A DNA stretch of 64,000 nucleotides, taken from Asterias amurensis. Lineage: Eukaryota > Echinodermata > Asteroidea > Forcipulatida > Asteriidae. The notes beneath the pieces were generated by a model that saw only the letters and a program-made list of their open reading frames with translations, ran no database searches and was not told the origin of the DNA. Shown one piece after another: positions 1 to 11,600 of the stretch (the stretch's first letter is position 1; each line of letters starts with the position of its first letter). The translations under genes and the position numbers were made by a program. The stretch spans positions 20,692,544-20,756,543 of the forward strand of contig NC_092652.1 of the NCBI RefSeq assembly GCF_032118995.1, given 5' to 3'.

Positions 1-241
1 CCTACAACATGTCGAACTATTATGAATGAGGTCTGAACAATAGCAGAACAAACCGCATTGTTTTAGGAGTAATCCCAGCCAAAATGCTTGGGCCACCCAT
101 TCCCAACGTTACATAAAACCATTCCCTGTACACTTCCCACTGACAATTCTCCCACTGACTGTTCTCTCCCCCATCCCCCGTCCCCCCAACATTGAACATT
201 GAACCAACAAAACAGTTCACTTTAGAGTAAGGATGTGGATC
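1..241. other. Non-coding, nothing recognised
   Basis: No open frame with coding character and no repeat that I recognise. The last eight bases (234-241, TGTGGATC) are the left target duplication of the hAT-type element that follows. Confidence 0.5.
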
Positions 242-608
242 TAAGCTTGGGGGATACCACGATATTATCGTATATCGCGATGTTAATTTGGAAATGATTT
301 TGATATCGGATCGATTTGGTTTTAATCAAAATATCGATATATCGCGATTTCAATTACGTATGTATCGCGGTATCGATTAAGTATCGCAATGTTTTTCCGC
401 GACATCTTGCACCCCATAGGTTTGGAGTAAAACCAGAAGAAAAGGTCATTAGAACTTCTCTCTTATGCTATGACTTGTCTCTTCTACAACTTTCAATGGG
501 AGTTTCAAGACTGATGTCAAATTAAATTAATCGCGATTATATCGAATATCGTGATATTATTGTAAACGATACATTGTGAATAATATAAATTGATCTCACC
601 CAAGCTTA
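242..608. mobile_element. hAT-type MITE with 8-bp target duplication
   Basis: A 367-bp AT-rich element rich in ATCG/CGAT words. It begins TAAGCTTGGG and ends CCCAAGCTTA, a perfect 10-bp terminal inverted repeat, and the subterminal ATCGCGAT/ATATCG-rich arms are also roughly inverted. It is bracketed by the identical 8-mer TGTGGATC at 234-241 and 609-616. An 8-bp target duplication is the hallmark of hAT-superfamily transposition. There is no transposase, so it is non-autonomous. Short frames inside it are not genes. Confidence 0.8.
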
Positions 609-616
609 TGTGGATC

Positions 617-1242
617 TGCCCTTTTTAACATGTTCATGGGGCTATGGATCTGGTTATGGATCTGGTTGTTACTGTACAATCACCTGGAGTGGCTATCACG
701 TACAGACGCATGGGTTGAATAGCGCTTTTTTAATTTTAAAGTGAGCCCCCCTTGATTTAATTCAGAAATGTTTAGGTTGTCAAGATGAGTTTTGAAAGTG
801 ATGACTGAATTGGTTGATACTACTAGCTACTACAGACCATGGAGGTCAGACTACATGTAGGTGACTGTTGGTATAGATTAATCATGCAGATTAGACTCTA
901 TAATATTATCATATCATCATAATCACTAGTTGCGATAATTGTAATCCTCCCTATGGCGGGTGGAGGATTATGTATTGCAACACAATCTACAGAATCACTA
1001 ATTCTAGCCCCCTTTCAAAGGTGCAATATCTGTCAAACCTGAATTATATTTTACATGTTAACAAATCAACCGTATTAAATAGAAACATCACACAAACCTT
1101 TCTGTTTTTTTTTTTACAAAGTTGAAGAAATTGTAGCTTTGGATGTGGGAGGAAATCCCCAAATAAAGAAATTTTAACCCTTGACCCAGTGACTGAGGCA
1201 CTGTACTTGACACTCCTTTTGTTATAATTTTTACTTCTGCAG
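617..1242. other. Intergenic, nothing firm
   Basis: Single-copy-looking AT-rich DNA. The only structure seen is a short inverted repeat at about 942-971 (AATCCTCC / GGAGGATT around a CTATGGCGG core). It ends in a pyrimidine tract plus CTGCAG at 1235-1242 that could be a splice acceptor. Confidence 0.4.
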
Positions 1243-1462
1243 TCGTATTAATGTTAAAAACAAACGAAGAAAGAAAACAGCAGCGCCCCAGAAACTTGGT
1301 CTATCAGTCGATGATGGTTATATCGGCTCAGCAAGCTCTCTTTACAGTGGTCTGAATGCTGGCATGCACTGTTTAAAGGCCCCCTATCGTCAAAGAAAAA
1401 CCAGTTTTTGCAATAGCGCCCTCTCGCTCATAAAAGTTGTTTACGCTGTTCTGCGAGTGTGA
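1243..1462 (+). CDS. Possible terminal exon of an unidentified upstream gene
   Basis: A pyrimidine-rich stretch ending CTGCAG at 1242 resembles a 3' splice site. From 1244 the frame is open for 72 codons to TGA at 1460-1462. The first 45 codons are basic then Ser/Gly-rich (RRKKTAAPQK... GYIGSASS) and look protein-like. The remainder is probably non-coding, because the GCGCCCTCT word there recurs in repeats elsewhere in the window (about 19360 and 51550). No upstream exon is visible in the window and I do not recognise the protein. It could equally be a chance open frame. Confidence 0.2.
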
Positions 1463-1497
1463 CTTACACCCTCTGTTAGTTCGTCGTGAATACAAAG

Positions 1498-2953
1498 ATG
1501 GCGGAATCGGAGATGATACACTGTTCATGGTAAGCCCGTCACTCTGTGCTTGTTGCAAGAACACTTGCCAGAAAACAGTGAAACACGGGGAGCTTTCCCA
1601 CGAGCTTTGCGAGTGTGTGTGGCACAAGACAAACAAAAGGACCGGAAAGAAGTGAGGAACAACAACAGGGATCTCAATAATAAAGTAAGCGTTACCACTA
1701 TTTTAGCCTTATGTGTTACTGTTAGTGTTACCCCAGTTTTATCCAAGTCGATCCAATCGTGTTTATTGTCACTTTCGTTATTATTCACCGTTCTGGAAAA
1801 CGGGTGAATTTTCATCATTTTCTCTCGAGAAAACGGCAAACGGTTTGAGTACTTATTGTACTTGTAGGATCAGGACACAAAACACAAATATCTATAATCT
1901 ACAGATTAACATTAAACTTATACGGTAAATACTGATAGCTACCCTTACAATACTATACTTGCTGATACCCTGGTGAGACGAACAATTATTACAGCATGTA
2001 AAATATGTTACCAGTAAGTTATACTAGTATTTATAGCATAACTGGTAATTACGTTTTTACATGCGTGCTAAAACGGAGATGGATTATTTTGCGTGACTTT
2101 GTTTTACCAAATGCCTCAATACTTTGCAGCAAGTAACATTTTAAGAGAAGCTTTTTACTACCCAAAATGTGTAAGTTAAATGTAAATCTGAAAACATGTT
2201 ACAACAAAAACCCAACAATTTGTTTACAGCAATTTATTATGGCAAACGGATAGGGCACTATAATTAAATTCTGTATTTTTTCAGGAGTCGGATTCAGAAA
2301 CAACTGAAGGCGAGGGGAGAACAGGCAAATCTGATGCTGTGCGAAACAAATTCAAGAAGAGAAAGCAATATCAAGGTATTCTGAATGTTTATTATTTTTT
2401 TGTACAAATACAAGTTAAAATATGTCTATATGGTTTACAGGAGCTGCATGTACCTGAATCAGTCTGTGAAAATATATAGATGAATTTCATCAACATAAAA
2501 CAATATTTACGTATATGGAAAACTAACTGAACTTGACTGAAGAAAGACAGCAAGGCAAGGGGTAGAACAATAAATAATATTTATACACATAAAAACACTA
2601 TGAATCAAACCATAAAATTACAAACCAAAAATTAGGGAAATATTTACAGGGGCATATACAAATACAAAATAAATACATAAAATAAAACATTTAGAGCAGG
2701 TGCAGGCATGATATACTGGTAATTTTGGAAAACAACAACAACAAATAGTTTAGATAGTGGAAGGGCTGATCTTCACATGGTGTAAGGCTATCGTACACTT
2801 ATCACAGTTGTCTGGTTTTCCCAAGAGCAACACATTGTCAAACAGCCTAGGATGAATATGCCTGAATGTAAATAACAATAATGTGTGTCTACCGTTTCAG
2901 AAATATCTCAACGCTCTTCCAAGGAGGTTGAAAATGTAACCGCAGAGCTGTAG
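1498..2953 (+). CDS. Possible small multi-exon gene, unidentified
   Basis: Three pieces look exon-like. (1) 1498-1529 starts with ATGGCGGAATCG in good Kozak context (AAG before ATG, G after) and runs into a GTAAGC donor. (2) 2285-2375 (91 nt) lies between a TTTTTCAG acceptor and a GTATTC donor. (3) From 2901, after a CCGTTTCAG acceptor. Joining 1 to 2 to 3 gives an open frame of about 53 residues ending at TAA at about 2938. A different entry (exon ending at a GTAAGC near 1683, frame ...NNNRDLNNK) reads exon 2 as an acidic-then-basic segment (ESDSETTEGEG...KKRKQYQ) and stops at TAG 2951-2953. Both are open, so the frame cannot be settled here. I do not recognise either product. Transcript data would decide. 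Confidence 0.25.
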
Positions 2954-3122
2954 AGACAGCAGCTTGCAGCATGTCAATTGCATTCTGCAGCTAACAAGCA
3001 CAAGCCATGAACCCCAAGCTCCCCCTCAAGAAGTTTTGTCATGGTGCAGATGTAGAAATCGCAGGGATATAACGCTGCTGGAGGAGAATAAGTTTTGCAC
3101 TAGGAAGGTGAAATGGGTGCCT

Positions 3123-3142
3123 CACACACACACACACACACA
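3123..3142. repeat. (CA)10 microsatellite
   Basis: Uninterrupted CA dinucleotide run. The rest of 2954-3424 shows nothing else I can name. Confidence 0.9.
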
Positions 3143-3424
3143 GCTCATGGATTACAGGGATGACATGCTGGCAGCAGAGCAAATCCACAATAATGACAGT
3201 TTTTCAGCATGCAGCAAAATAGGCAGCATGTTTTTTTTAGCAGCATGGGCGACTTGGTGCTATAAACCGTAGATTCATCCCATGTGTTTTGTTTTATCAA
3301 TAAGGGATAGGTTTCTAGCACCAAATGGTGTTTATATTGGGTTCAGACCTCGAAGGCTCTTATTACAAATAATATTGCAATTTTTCAGCATGTTCTAAAA
3401 TATTTTAATTGCTTGAGTTTGAAC

Positions 3425-3665
3425 AAAGAGAAATTAACCGCAGTGAGACATGAACCAATGACCTCTGAATTAACGTACAAGTGTTCTACCAACTGAGCTA
3501 TCCAGCCCATGCTGGCGGTGTCCCTATTTGTCATCAGAAATTGATTTATAGGGACACAGCCAACATAGTGCTGGCTAGCTCATTTTGTTAGAGTGCATGT
3601 ACGCTAATCTTAAGATTGCTGGTTCAAGTCTCACTCCAATTACTTTTCCATTGTTCAAACCCAAA
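3425..3665. repeat. Inverted pair of tRNA-like sequences
   Basis: The left arm read on the minus strand (about 3510 down to 3440) and the right arm read on the plus strand (about 3570-3640) both resemble the 5' part of a tRNA: TAGCTCAGTTGGTAGA (A-box-like) followed about 35 bases later by GGTTCATGTCTC or GGTTCAAGTCTC (B-box-like). The arms are flanked by further inverted sequence (GGGACACAGCCAAC / GCTGGCGGTGTCCC; GAGTTTGAACAA / TTGTTCAAACCC). No full cloverleaf with a paired acceptor stem is visible, so these are tRNA-derived repeats, not functional tRNA genes. Confidence 0.6.
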
Positions 3666-3924
3666 CTACTTTTAAAACTCGCACAATCTGTTCCCCTTGT
3701 TATTTGTTGCATATTTTAGTATGAGTGTCTCCACACTAATTTATAAGCTCAGCTCATTAATTTTTGCAATCGAGACATAGGAGGGTTGTTATAAGCAGCT
3801 GTATGTAGCTGGTTTCTACATAGTGAATTTTTTTTACACACAAAAATGTTAAGTATAACAACAATATGAGATTTAGAATATGTTTTATTTGCATCAGGGA
3901 TTATGAATATTTATTGTGGTTTTA

Positions 3925-4258
3925 CCCATATAAACCGATGCGTGTGAGCCACTGTATTTTGGAACTTATCAAAAATCTTTGAAAAAAAAACATCACAGAC
4001 AAATTACTTGGGTGGTATTCGAACCCACGACCCTTGCAGCGCTTAGAAACTTTGTATTAAGCGCTATATAAATGCATGTTATTATATTATTAGTATTTGC
4101 AATTCTAGAGCAGTGTCATAGAAACTAGTCTAATTGGCTCTAGAATTGCAAAGGTCATTGGTTTGAATCCCACCCGAGTAACATGCTTGCTTTTTTTCAC
4201 AGAATTTGGTGGAAGTACTGAGTATGCTATTGACACATCAATGTATATGGGTCAAGCC
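3925..4258. repeat. Head-to-head tRNA-derived SINE-like pair
   Basis: The minus-strand arm contains GGGTCGTGGGTTCGAATACC (about 4011-4030). The plus-strand arm contains TTGGTTTGAATCCCACCCGAGTAACATG (about 4158-4186, key part the RGTTCGAATCC B box). Both continue into matching flanks with a run of A or T and CAGA/TCTG words. The same arm occurs singly at 28788-28925. This is a tRNA-related short interspersed repeat present as an inverted pair. Confidence 0.5.
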
Positions 4259-4534
4259 AAAATGAGGAATAAGATTAATAAAAACAAACTATGGATAAAG
4301 AAATTACATTAATTCAAAGGTGTATCATTCATAACAAGGACATACTCAAAAGACAAGAAAATGATCCAAGAACACGTCATTTTACCTCAACTTGTTAAAT
4401 TTAATGATCAAGTCAGAAATGAGACCTTCCACTTGGTACATATGTATTTAGGAAATTAAAGTGGGAGTTAATTTTGGCTGATAGTTGTGATTTTGGCTGA
4501 TATGAACAATCTTCAAGATGATCACTATTGGTAA

Positions 4535-4881
4535 ACTACTCAAAATAATTGTTAGCATAAAAACTTGGTAACAAGCAATGGAGAGCTGTTGATAGTGTAA
4601 AACATTGTGAGAAACGGCTCCCTCGGAAGTAACTTAGTTTCCAAGAAAGAAGTAATTTTCCACAAATGTGACTTCAAGACCTCAGATTTAGAATTTGAGG
4701 TCTCAAAATCAAGACATGAAAGCACACAACTTGGTGTGACAAGGGTTTTTTTCTTCCATTATTTTACCGCAACTTTGATGACCAATTGAGTTCAAATTTT
4801 CACAGGTTTGTTATTTTGTGCATATAAATGTTGAGATACTCAACGTGAGAAAACTGGTCTTTGACAACTACCAAAAAGTGT
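4535..4881 (-). mobile_element. MITE family A, degenerate copy
   Basis: Matches the window's most frequent repeat (hallmarks: GAGAAACGGCTCCCTC, GAAGTAATTTTCCAC, GAGGTCTC, ACAGGTTTGTTATTTT, TTGAGATAC...GTGAGAA, GGTCTTTGACAA). Intact copies elsewhere end in AGGCAGTGGACAC inverted repeats next to TTAA. Here both ends are eroded. Orientation is arbitrary, given relative to the copies at 9290 and 10021. Confidence 0.75.
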
Positions 4882-5725
4882 CTATAAAACAGACGTTACA
4901 AAATATTTAACCTGCAATAGTTTTAAACCATGTAACGCCAATGGTTTTAAAACCATTGATGGACTGACCCACAAATTAAAATAGTTTACACATCTTTTAA
5001 ATTTAGTGTTGCAATGCTGCACTACAGAACATGTATGATTTCAACCCAAACAAACAAGTGGTTTTGTTTTTCAAAGTGAAAAGAATGAGATTTCCAATTT
5101 CTTTACTTCTTGTTCATCCCATCAAGTCTCTCCTAGACTAGTTTTTCTATGGATGGGGCTGGCACTTTTGCAATGGTGAAAGAAATGCGTTGTGGATTAT
5201 CATCAGATAAAGTAAAAAGTGACATGCTATGATAAATAACCATGTACCCGCCCCGCCCACTTATGATCTTTTAGCTGCAATCCTCTCCATCGAATCTGTG
5301 ATGTAGCTATAGGGCTGCGGTTTGGGCTTGGGATGTGCTGACCATTTCTTTTACCTGTGGAAACCTGGGAAAGGGAAATAATAATATGAGATCAGAAAAA
5401 TACACCTTGGTTTGACGAGTTAAAGTGTTCTGGAGCTCTTGAAAATTGAAGAATTTTATTACAAGAGGATGTATTGAAATGAATATGTATGTTCTAAGAA
5501 TATCCTTTGGAAGGTTTATTTAGTTACTAGAGGTGTAGTTTGTTGATATAACAAAAACAACTGATTTTGGAAACAGCTTACTTTTACGAAACATTCAAGG
5601 ATACACGCGCACATACTTTGGTGTTAAAATTGACACAAGATCAATGTCAAACAAAGATACATGTACAAACAACAACTTATTGTTTACATCATTGGGTGTT
5701 TAGCAACATGAAAATAACACTCATT
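4882..5725. other. Intergenic, nothing recognised
   Basis: AT-rich DNA without long open frames or repeats that I can place. Confidence 0.4.
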
Positions 5726-6096
5726 TGTTCCCTTGGATCGGTCGAGTTGGTCTTTGAAAAGTGTTTGTAACCGTTTGTTATAAAATACATTATGATTAGA
5801 AAGATATTTTAAAAGTAGAATATAATGATCCACACTAGTATTACGCGAAATTGGGTGGTTATCCTTTTACCTCATCGACTAACACAGTCGGCCATCTGTG
5901 GGCGTCAAATTTCTCCCATAAATGGCCGACCGTGTTAATTCGCAAAGTAAAAGGAAAACCTTGCAATTTTGAGGCAAATTTGTGTGGATCATTGTATTCT
6001 ACTTTTGAATCATTTTTCTAACCATATGCTTTTATTACAAACGGTTACGCTTTTCAAAGAACAACTCGACTGATCCAAGGCAACGTGTTCCTTTAA
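5726..6096. mobile_element. MITE family B (long-arm foldback, TTAA)
   Basis: Nearly the whole element is one inverted repeat. CTTGGATCGGTCGAGTTGG at the left matches the inverse at the right (ACTCGACTGATCCAAGGCAACGTGTTCCT, 6064-6092). ATAATGATCCACAC is mirrored about the centre, and GGCCATCTGTGGG...AAATGGCCGACCGTGTTA lies near the middle. The right end meets TTAA (6093-6096). The left end has lost its terminal bases. Other copies are at 10403, 22734 and 34998. TTAA flanks point to piggyBac-type mobilisation. Confidence 0.75.
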
Positions 6097-7935
6097 TTTG
6101 GGTTATTTTTAGGGTCTCAATAAAGTGAAAATACATTGGTGTTAATTTTTTACACCCCAGTTTTTGCAGTGCATAAAGGCAAGGCATTTTCTGTCTATTT
6201 ATTGGCAAGTTAAAAGTTTTAACTGTTTTTCTGTTTAGTCGTAATTTGGAATAAAAGGCATCCTAATTGTTACAATAAATGTTCTTTCAAAAACAACCTG
6301 TCATGCCCATTTTTGTTTTGATACTAGATTTGTTTAACCTGTATGAGTGACGTTTGTGAACAAACATCAAATTATGATTATTGTGTCTGTTCAGAAACAA
6401 AATTAACAGTGTATGCATTTAGCCTTCGAAATTAGACTGGGTTGAAACGTCAGGCCATTATCTATTTTGTGCATTCACGGTCGTTGTGGTTGATCAGTTC
6501 ACAAGTAGCCTTAGTATATATAAAACAAGACAAGTTGCAAGGTCCTTGAATGCCATCCCTTCTTCATAGAACCTTCAGAAAGATTGTACCTTTGACAACT
6601 TTATTACTAACCGTTCTGAGTTAATGTCTGCATGGTCTAGTGACATTCCTTTCTCCATGGGTCCAAACAATCTCTTTGCTGTGGTTTTCTTTATTGGCGT
6701 TGATGACACCAGTAGACTATCTTGATCACTGAAAAGTGAAATTAAACACAACACATTTATGGTATGACCATGAGTATAACTTATGATACCGTTTGTTTAC
6801 ACGACAAGGCATTTATTTATTCTTCCAAGTTTTTCCCCTCCATTTTCAGTTGTATTGTTTATTTTTTTCTAGAGGGTCCCTAGACTATGCCAGGGAGAAA
6901 AGGGTTTTCACACTGATGTCAGGCATGCAACTACATCAGCTGATATAATTTTTTTTTATTCTCAGTACTTTCAATTGAAAAATATCGTACAAAATTTTGT
7001 GACATTTTGTAATTTCCTCCTTTTTGTTTAAGTTACAGTTGCATGCCTGTGACGACCATGCTGTGTGAAAACATAGGCCTTATTAACCGTTTATTTAGAT
7101 TTTATTTTTTTTATAATGAAAACAAAATTAATCAATGAGACCTTTCCAGCTATTTTGCAGGCATATTCTTTAGTACAAAAAAGTTATAATAAAAAAACCC
7201 GAAACCAAGCTCTTTCTTAAAAAAAACCCAGGATCAATAAGAAGCCCGTTTCATTATAATTAATTCTTTAATCCACTTTAAAACAAAAAAGAAGGAATAT
7301 TTAAACATTATTTTCGTAATATCATCACTTGTGGAGAGGGGCCCGATAAAAAGCATAGCTTGTCGAGAGTATGGACCCCTAACCTAACGAAAGCAATGAA
7401 CTGAAGCAAAAATTAATACATAGGTGAAGAGAGCGAGTAAAATGCGAGTAAAACTTTAATAGCCTACCTTCTGGTGAATATTCTAGTCGTAAACTCTGGT
7501 CTTGACCACAAGTAGAAGTCTACTGGTAGATCTAGAACATGAACAGTGTAGTAAGTAAACAAGATCGCGGACAGGACTGTCATCAGATGTTTGACAAACT
7601 GGGACAGTTTTGAGTTAATGAATTTACACTGCTCTCGCATTGATTGGAACTCATCATTCGCATCAGCTGGATTGACCTAGCCTGCTGTGTACTTCCTTCT
7701 GATAATCTCTGTTTTGCACAGATTTCCTTCTTTTGCTGGCAGATTCCGATACTGCCCAGGTAACTTTCCTGTTCCTCACCTCTTCTTCATGGCCATTTTG
7801 ATGCGCCGTCAAAAACGCATAATACACCCGCAGGTCCTTTCCCTACGGATAAGGTGCGGTGGTTGCGCACACTCAAACATGAAAACACGACGAAAAGCTC
7901 TAGAAACAGATAAACACGATTGACGTGTAATAAAT
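6097..7935. other. Intergenic upstream of ABHD2, nothing firm
   Basis: AT-rich, no coding frame I can support. Upstream non-coding exons of ABHD2 could lie here but cannot be recognised from sequence alone. Confidence 0.35.
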
Positions 7936-8074
7936 CCATGCCATTGCAATAGCGCGTATCGTGTGTATACACCCATGCCATTGCAATAGCGCGTATCGTG
8001 TGTATAAACTCATGCCATTGCAATAGCACGTATCGTGCGTATAATCCCATGCCATTGCAATAGCACGTATCTAT
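7936..8074. repeat. Four-copy 37-bp tandem repeat
   Basis: The unit starts CATGCCATTGCAATAGC and ends GTATCGTGTGTATA. Copies start at 7936, 7973, 8010 and 8047, exactly 37 bp apart. The fourth is truncated after CACGTATC. Copies differ by a few substitutions (GCGCG/GCACG). It lies about 450 bp upstream of the ABHD2 start codon. Confidence 0.9.
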
Positions 8075-8527
8075 ATTTAGACTACGCCCTCCGGGGATGG
8101 TAAATGTAACAGCTATCGTCGCACTGTGTCAAAGGTAAATATGCTTGGCAAGCATTTTTCGTTCGTGCGTATGACGATACAGCGTCTTTAAAGGCAGTGG
8201 TACCCTCCTAACTTAGGATGGGCTGAATGCGTCCTGTCTGTCTTTGGATAGGGAACTTAACTCGTCCCAAGTCCTAAGATTAATCCTGAGTAAGGATGAA
8301 TTTGGTGAAATCGATGGCAATAATGTACCAGTCAATAATGTTGGGAGTGCTTTGAGACGGTATGAAAAGGGCATTATAAAAACTGGTTATTACTATTATA
8401 AAGTACTGAGTATACAGTAGCGTTTACACACATGTGTTGCGAGTAAAACCAAAATAATAAACTGATCTTGATCTTACTTATATTGTCTTTTCTTTTTTTT
8501 TTTTTACTTGCCTCCTTCTGAAGCATC

Positions 8528-8685
8528 ATGGAGACTTGGGTGATCTTATCCCTAACGGCAGTTATCTACATCATCGTAGTCAAGTTTCTAGGTTTGATTG
8601 AGAGGGCCGAGTCGCCCGAGATTTACCATGCAAATTCCACATTTGTTCACCGCCTCCTTGAGGCATGCCCCATGTTGAAAGAGCC
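8528..8685 (+). CDS. ABHD2: ABHD2 coding exon 1
   Basis: Encodes residues 1-52 plus two bases. It contains the N-terminal membrane segment (hydrophobic ILSLTAVIYIIVV core) and the conserved CPMLKEP turn. Donor is GTAAGT. Confidence 0.9.
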
Positions 8686-11600
8686 GTAAGTAATGAGCAC
8701 AATATGTCAATGATCCTTTGATAATCTGATTTCAGATTTGTTTTGTTTGCCTTCAGAGAAACACTTTAGTTATTATTTAAAGTAGAGTCATACTTTGGTA
8801 ATAAAACCCCCCCCACCACCACCCAAAAAAGGTGTTAGTTCTATCTGAAATATTTTATTATCCTCTTTAAACATTAGTTTGCAACAGTTCGAAATGTGTT
8901 CAACTCTTGCAAAACATTCACAGCAAAAACAGGGCAGTGGCGTCAGAATTTATTTTGTGTTCATAAATACCTTGCAGACAGTTTCGCTGTTCCTATTGGT
9001 GGAGAGCGCGTCACGTGGGTGTGTATAAACCTTTGTTTATGACCGGTAAAAAGTGTTAATTCATGGGCGTGACACAGGACCTTGCACCTGTTTTTTTAAG
9101 ACAGTTTCTTCATTCCTATTGGTCAAGAGCAACGGCTGAAACAGTTGTGCCACATCACGCGATACGCGCCGCGCACAGCATTCCCTCATTTATAAGGAGT
9201 TGTTTACCCGAGGGCGGTGGAGGGAAAGGCATCCGCACTCTCTTTGCAATGAAAACGCAGGGAGAGTTTACTGGTTTGGGTATATTAATGACGCTAGACA
9301 CTATTGGTAATTGTCAAAGACCAGTCTTCTCACTTAGTGTATCTCAACATTTTATGCATTAAGTAACAAACCTGTGAAAAATTTAGCTCAATTGGTAGTC
9401 GAAGTTGCAATATAATAATGACAGAAAAAACACCCTCGTCACACGATGATGCTTGATTTCGAAATCAAACTCGTGGAAAATTACTTCTTTCTCGAAAAAA
9501 CTACATTACTTCAGAGGGAGCCATTTCTCACAATGTTTTATACTATCAACCTCTCCCCATTACTAAATACCAAGTAAGGTTTTATGCTTATAATTATTTT
9601 GAGTAATTACCAATAATGTCCACTGCCTTTAAGGGCTATTTAAAGTACAAATTTACTCAAACCACATAGTGTCCTATATAGTAGGCCCTATGTGTCCACT
9701 ATACCTCTACATGGCTTATAGCACAAGTAGACACTGTGTTCACCTGAAACTTTCACATAATTATTATGACTTTCATTGTATCTTGCTTGTATTGATCTTT
9801 CTATCTTCAAGGTACGTGCCTACTTTCCTATGGGGCAAGTCGGGCCACCTACAGACTGCCACCTATGCAAAGGTCGGAAGGTTCAACGCACCGAGACCTG
9901 TAGGAGAACGCTTTAGTTACATTATGCCGGATGGAGCCACCTGTACCTTTGATGTGTTTGAGCCAACTGCCAGCCATCCCTCTGGAGGTATTTCATATAA
10001 TAATAGGGTCTCTCTTTTAATGATAGTGGACACTATTAGTAATTGTCAAAGACCAGTCTTCTCACTTGGTGTATCCCAACATAAACATAAAATTACAAAC
10101 CTGTGAAAATTTGAGCCTAATCGGTCGTCGAAGTTGCGAGATAATAATGAAAGAAAATACACCCTTGTCACACAAAGTTGTGTGCTTTAAGATGGTTGAT
10201 TTTGAGACCTCAAATTCTAAACTTGAGTTCCCGAAATCAAATTCATGGAAAAATACTTCTTTTTCGAAAACTGTGTCACTTCAGAGGGAGCCGTTTCTCA
10301 CAATGTTTTATACCATCAACCTCTCCCTATTACTCACTACCAAGTAAAGTTTTATGCTAAAAATTATTTTGAGTAATTACCAATAGTGTCCACTGCCTTT
10401 AAAGGGACACGTTGCCATGGATCAGTCGCGTTGGTCTATAAAAAAGCATTTGAAACTGTTTGTTATGAAATGCATATGGTCAGAAAGATATTTTAAAAGT
10501 AGAATATAATAATCCACACAAGTATCACTCTACATTGCACGGTTACTGTTTTACGTCGCGAACTAAAACGGTCCGCCATTTTATGGAGTCAAAACTTTCT
10601 TCGTGGCGTAAAAGGAAAACAGTGCAATTTTGAGTGATACTTATGTCATGTATGTGGGTTATTAATTCTACTTTTAAAATATCTTTCTAACCATATACAT
10701 TTCATATCAAGCAACTTCAAACGCTTTTCCGTGTTCCTTTAATAGTTTTAATTTCAAGTGTTTCTGTTGCTTTTGCTCTACTAGCTGACATGAAGCTCTG
10801 TGTTACATGTAGTCGACAGGGAGGTGATTTCTTCAGTTTGGAACTGAAATCTGTTTTTGGAAGCCCAAAACCTCATTTACACAAATTATTTTATAAATTA
10901 GATCAAATTCATAAGAAAGTTTGGAGCTCCATGTTCTTATCGCCTATCTGGCTATGGCTCTTTCAGCCTGAATTCCCTATAATACTGGACTTGATAAACA
11001 CAGGCTCCTTAGCAGCTTTGGCAACATCAGCCAGTTTGAAGCTCCATTAACACAGTATCCTTTTCGACTGGCTATGGCTCTATTAGCCAGTCTGAATCTA
11101 TTTACTGGACTGGATAAACACAGGCTCCTTAGCAGCTTTGGCTACATCAGCCAGTTTTAAGCTCCATTAACACAGTATCCTTTTCGACTGGCTATGGCTC
11201 TATTAGCCAGTCTGAATCTATTTACTGGACTGGATAAACACAGACTCCTTAGCAGCTTTGGCTACATCAGCAAGTTTGAAGCTCAATTAACAGCAGTATC
11301 CTTTCCGACCGGCTATGGCTCTGTTAACCAGCCTGAGTCTATCTACTGGACTTGATAAACAAAGCTCCTTAGCAGCTTTGGCTACATCAGCAAATTTGAA
11401 GCTCAATTAACATAGTATTCTTTCCGACTGGCTGTGGCTCTATTAGCCAGTCTGAATCTTTTTAAAATACTGGACTTTATAAACATAGGCTTATTGACCA
11501 CAGTCGCCGAGCGTATTTATTCCCTGCGCGCTGCCGCAGTACTGCAAGTAAATAGATGAGGATTTCTGGGAAATATTGACCCCTGACCCTCATCCAGCTG

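Noticed and set aside
3440-3510. Functional tRNA gene on the minus strand
   Set aside because: A- and B-box-like words are present but no paired acceptor stem or clean anticodon arm; it occurs as an inverted pair, so it is a tRNA-derived repeat.
7936-8074. CRISPR-like array (regular 37-bp period)
   Set aside because: The whole unit repeats without unique spacers and the sequence is from an animal genome.
9669-10106. Single 145-codon frame around ABHD2 exon 2
   Set aside because: Only 9812-9987 is exon; the frame runs through both splice sites into intron and MITE.
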